A stretch of DNA of 64,000 bases from Hybos culiciformis (taxonomy: Eukaryota; Arthropoda; Insecta; Diptera; Hybotidae). Below the pieces are notes generated by a model. It did no database searches. It was not told the origin of the DNA and saw only the letters and a list, made by a program, of their open reading frames with translations. Positions 63,301 to 64,000 of the stretch are shown in pieces; position 1 is the stretch's first letter, and each line of letters begins with the position of its first letter. The stretch is from positions 77,325,303-77,389,302 of the forward strand of contig OZ023274.1 of NCBI GenBank assembly GCA_964007475.1, written 5' to 3'. The position numbers and the translations under genes are program-made.

Positions 63301-63498
63301 TGATTTAACGCATTTTAAACGCAAATTTAAACATTTTCGTATATAATTTTTGCTCCGACTCTTTCATCGGACTTAATGCGATCATGATTGCTTTCTTCTA
63401 TGTAATTTTCTCTACAAGAGATCTAAGATTTCAGTGCAACTGTTTGTAAAATTGAAATTTTACTTGAATTTATATATATTTATACTTTTTTTTTTGTT

Positions 63499-63538
63499 TT
63501 AACTGAATTAATTGTACATGTACAATTAATTCAGTTAA
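63499..63538. repeat. 40-bp perfect palindrome
   Basis: TTAACTGAATTAATTGTACA is followed directly by its exact reverse complement with no spacer, centred between 63518 and 63519. It could extrude a cruciform or mark the joined ends of an excised element. Confidence 0.95.
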
Positions 63539-64000
63539 TTAATTCCATAATAAAATCATTGATGTTATCTAATTGATTTACTATGTGTGTAAGAAAAAAA
63601 GGAGAAAAAAAAAACCAAAAAATAAAAAAGAATTTAATGAAATTTTTAGAAAGTTGTTTCTATTATATTTTATTCTGCCAACAAATTAATATTTACGCCA
63701 ATAAAAGATTAAATTCAATTAAAAACAAAAAAAAAAATGTTTTCATCGAATATCAAAAGACTTAAGCCACAAGCCTGTTCTAAAAATGGCATCCAAAATA
63801 TTTTTAATAAACAATAAGACAAAAAACTTGATTAATTCAATTAATTATGAAATATTTTTCATCATAATAGATGATTTATTCTCATTTTTCTTATCTTTCG
63901 TCTCGGTTATGTTTGTTTTTTTACTTCAATTATATTAACAACAACAAAATTAATAGTGTGTTAATTTTTTTCCTTTAAATTTTTTATTTGAATTTAATAA
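63539..64000. other. Gene-free right edge
   Basis: A+T-rich DNA with A-runs; no feature supported. Confidence 0.55.

Larger units (their letters stand above)
58721..63498. other. Gene-free stretch to near the right edge
   Basis: A+T-rich with simple repeats. A frame at 60885-61139 after an acceptor-like TTTTTTTCAG is open for 84 codons but dominated by Phe/Leu/Ile/Lys and not recognisable. Confidence 0.5.

Overview
This is a eukaryotic nuclear window, almost certainly from an insect. It is very A+T-rich (about four-fifths by eye), full of long oligo(A)/oligo(T) runs, with short GT-AG introns inside dense genes and long gene-free stretches. The predicted proteins match animal families, and the coronin N-terminus is nearly the insect sequence. 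I cannot fix the insect order. The recurring TAGGTA/TACCTA words would suit a sternorrhynchan hemipteran, but that is only a hint.

Layout: (1) The left edge carries the first coding exon of coronin on the minus strand (840-1037); the rest of that gene lies off the left edge. (2) 1.06-11.2 kb holds no gene I can support. (3) 11885-18825 (+) is a 16-exon MMS22L gene (replication-fork repair), with a 15-bp CTCF-like inverted motif pair and a small upstream ORF in front. Its ninth intron carries an 879-bp terminal-inverted-repeat element, and the next exon shows an apparent 2-nt frame problem. (4) 29206-19584 (-) is a complete 10-exon ARID2/Bap170 gene (PBAP/PBAF SWI/SNF subunit). Its exon phases join into a 2017-residue frame, and a 254-bp TA-flanked MITE sits in one intron. 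It converges on MMS22L. (5) 30007-31864 (+) is a complete 4-exon mitochondrial 3-ketoacyl-CoA thiolase (ACAA2/yip2, 398 residues), head-to-head with ARID2 across an 800-bp shared upstream region.

(6) From about 32 kb to the right end there is no recognisable complete host gene. This half holds transposon remnants: a fragment of a transposon-type ORF near 40.8 kb; a 126-bp MITE at 43.6 kb; a 612-bp hAT deletion derivative with a perfect 8-bp target duplication at 43.7-44.3 kb; a decayed hAT copy at 48.1-48.9 kb; and a tRNA-derived SINE-like unit at 58.5 kb. It also holds a 60-bp minisatellite whose period keeps a reading frame, several perfect palindromes, and a few coding-looking fragments beside good splice acceptors (41.9 kb, 55.2 kb) that could be exons of an unseen long-intron gene.

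The complete genes are housekeeping loci (genome maintenance, chromatin remodelling, fatty-acid oxidation) that share no pathway; their clustering is best read as ordinary compact gene packing. I found no convincing novel multi-gene system. The most useful leads are the mobile elements with defined ends, the MMS22L frame anomaly, the CTCF-like motif pair, and the orphan exon-like segments.
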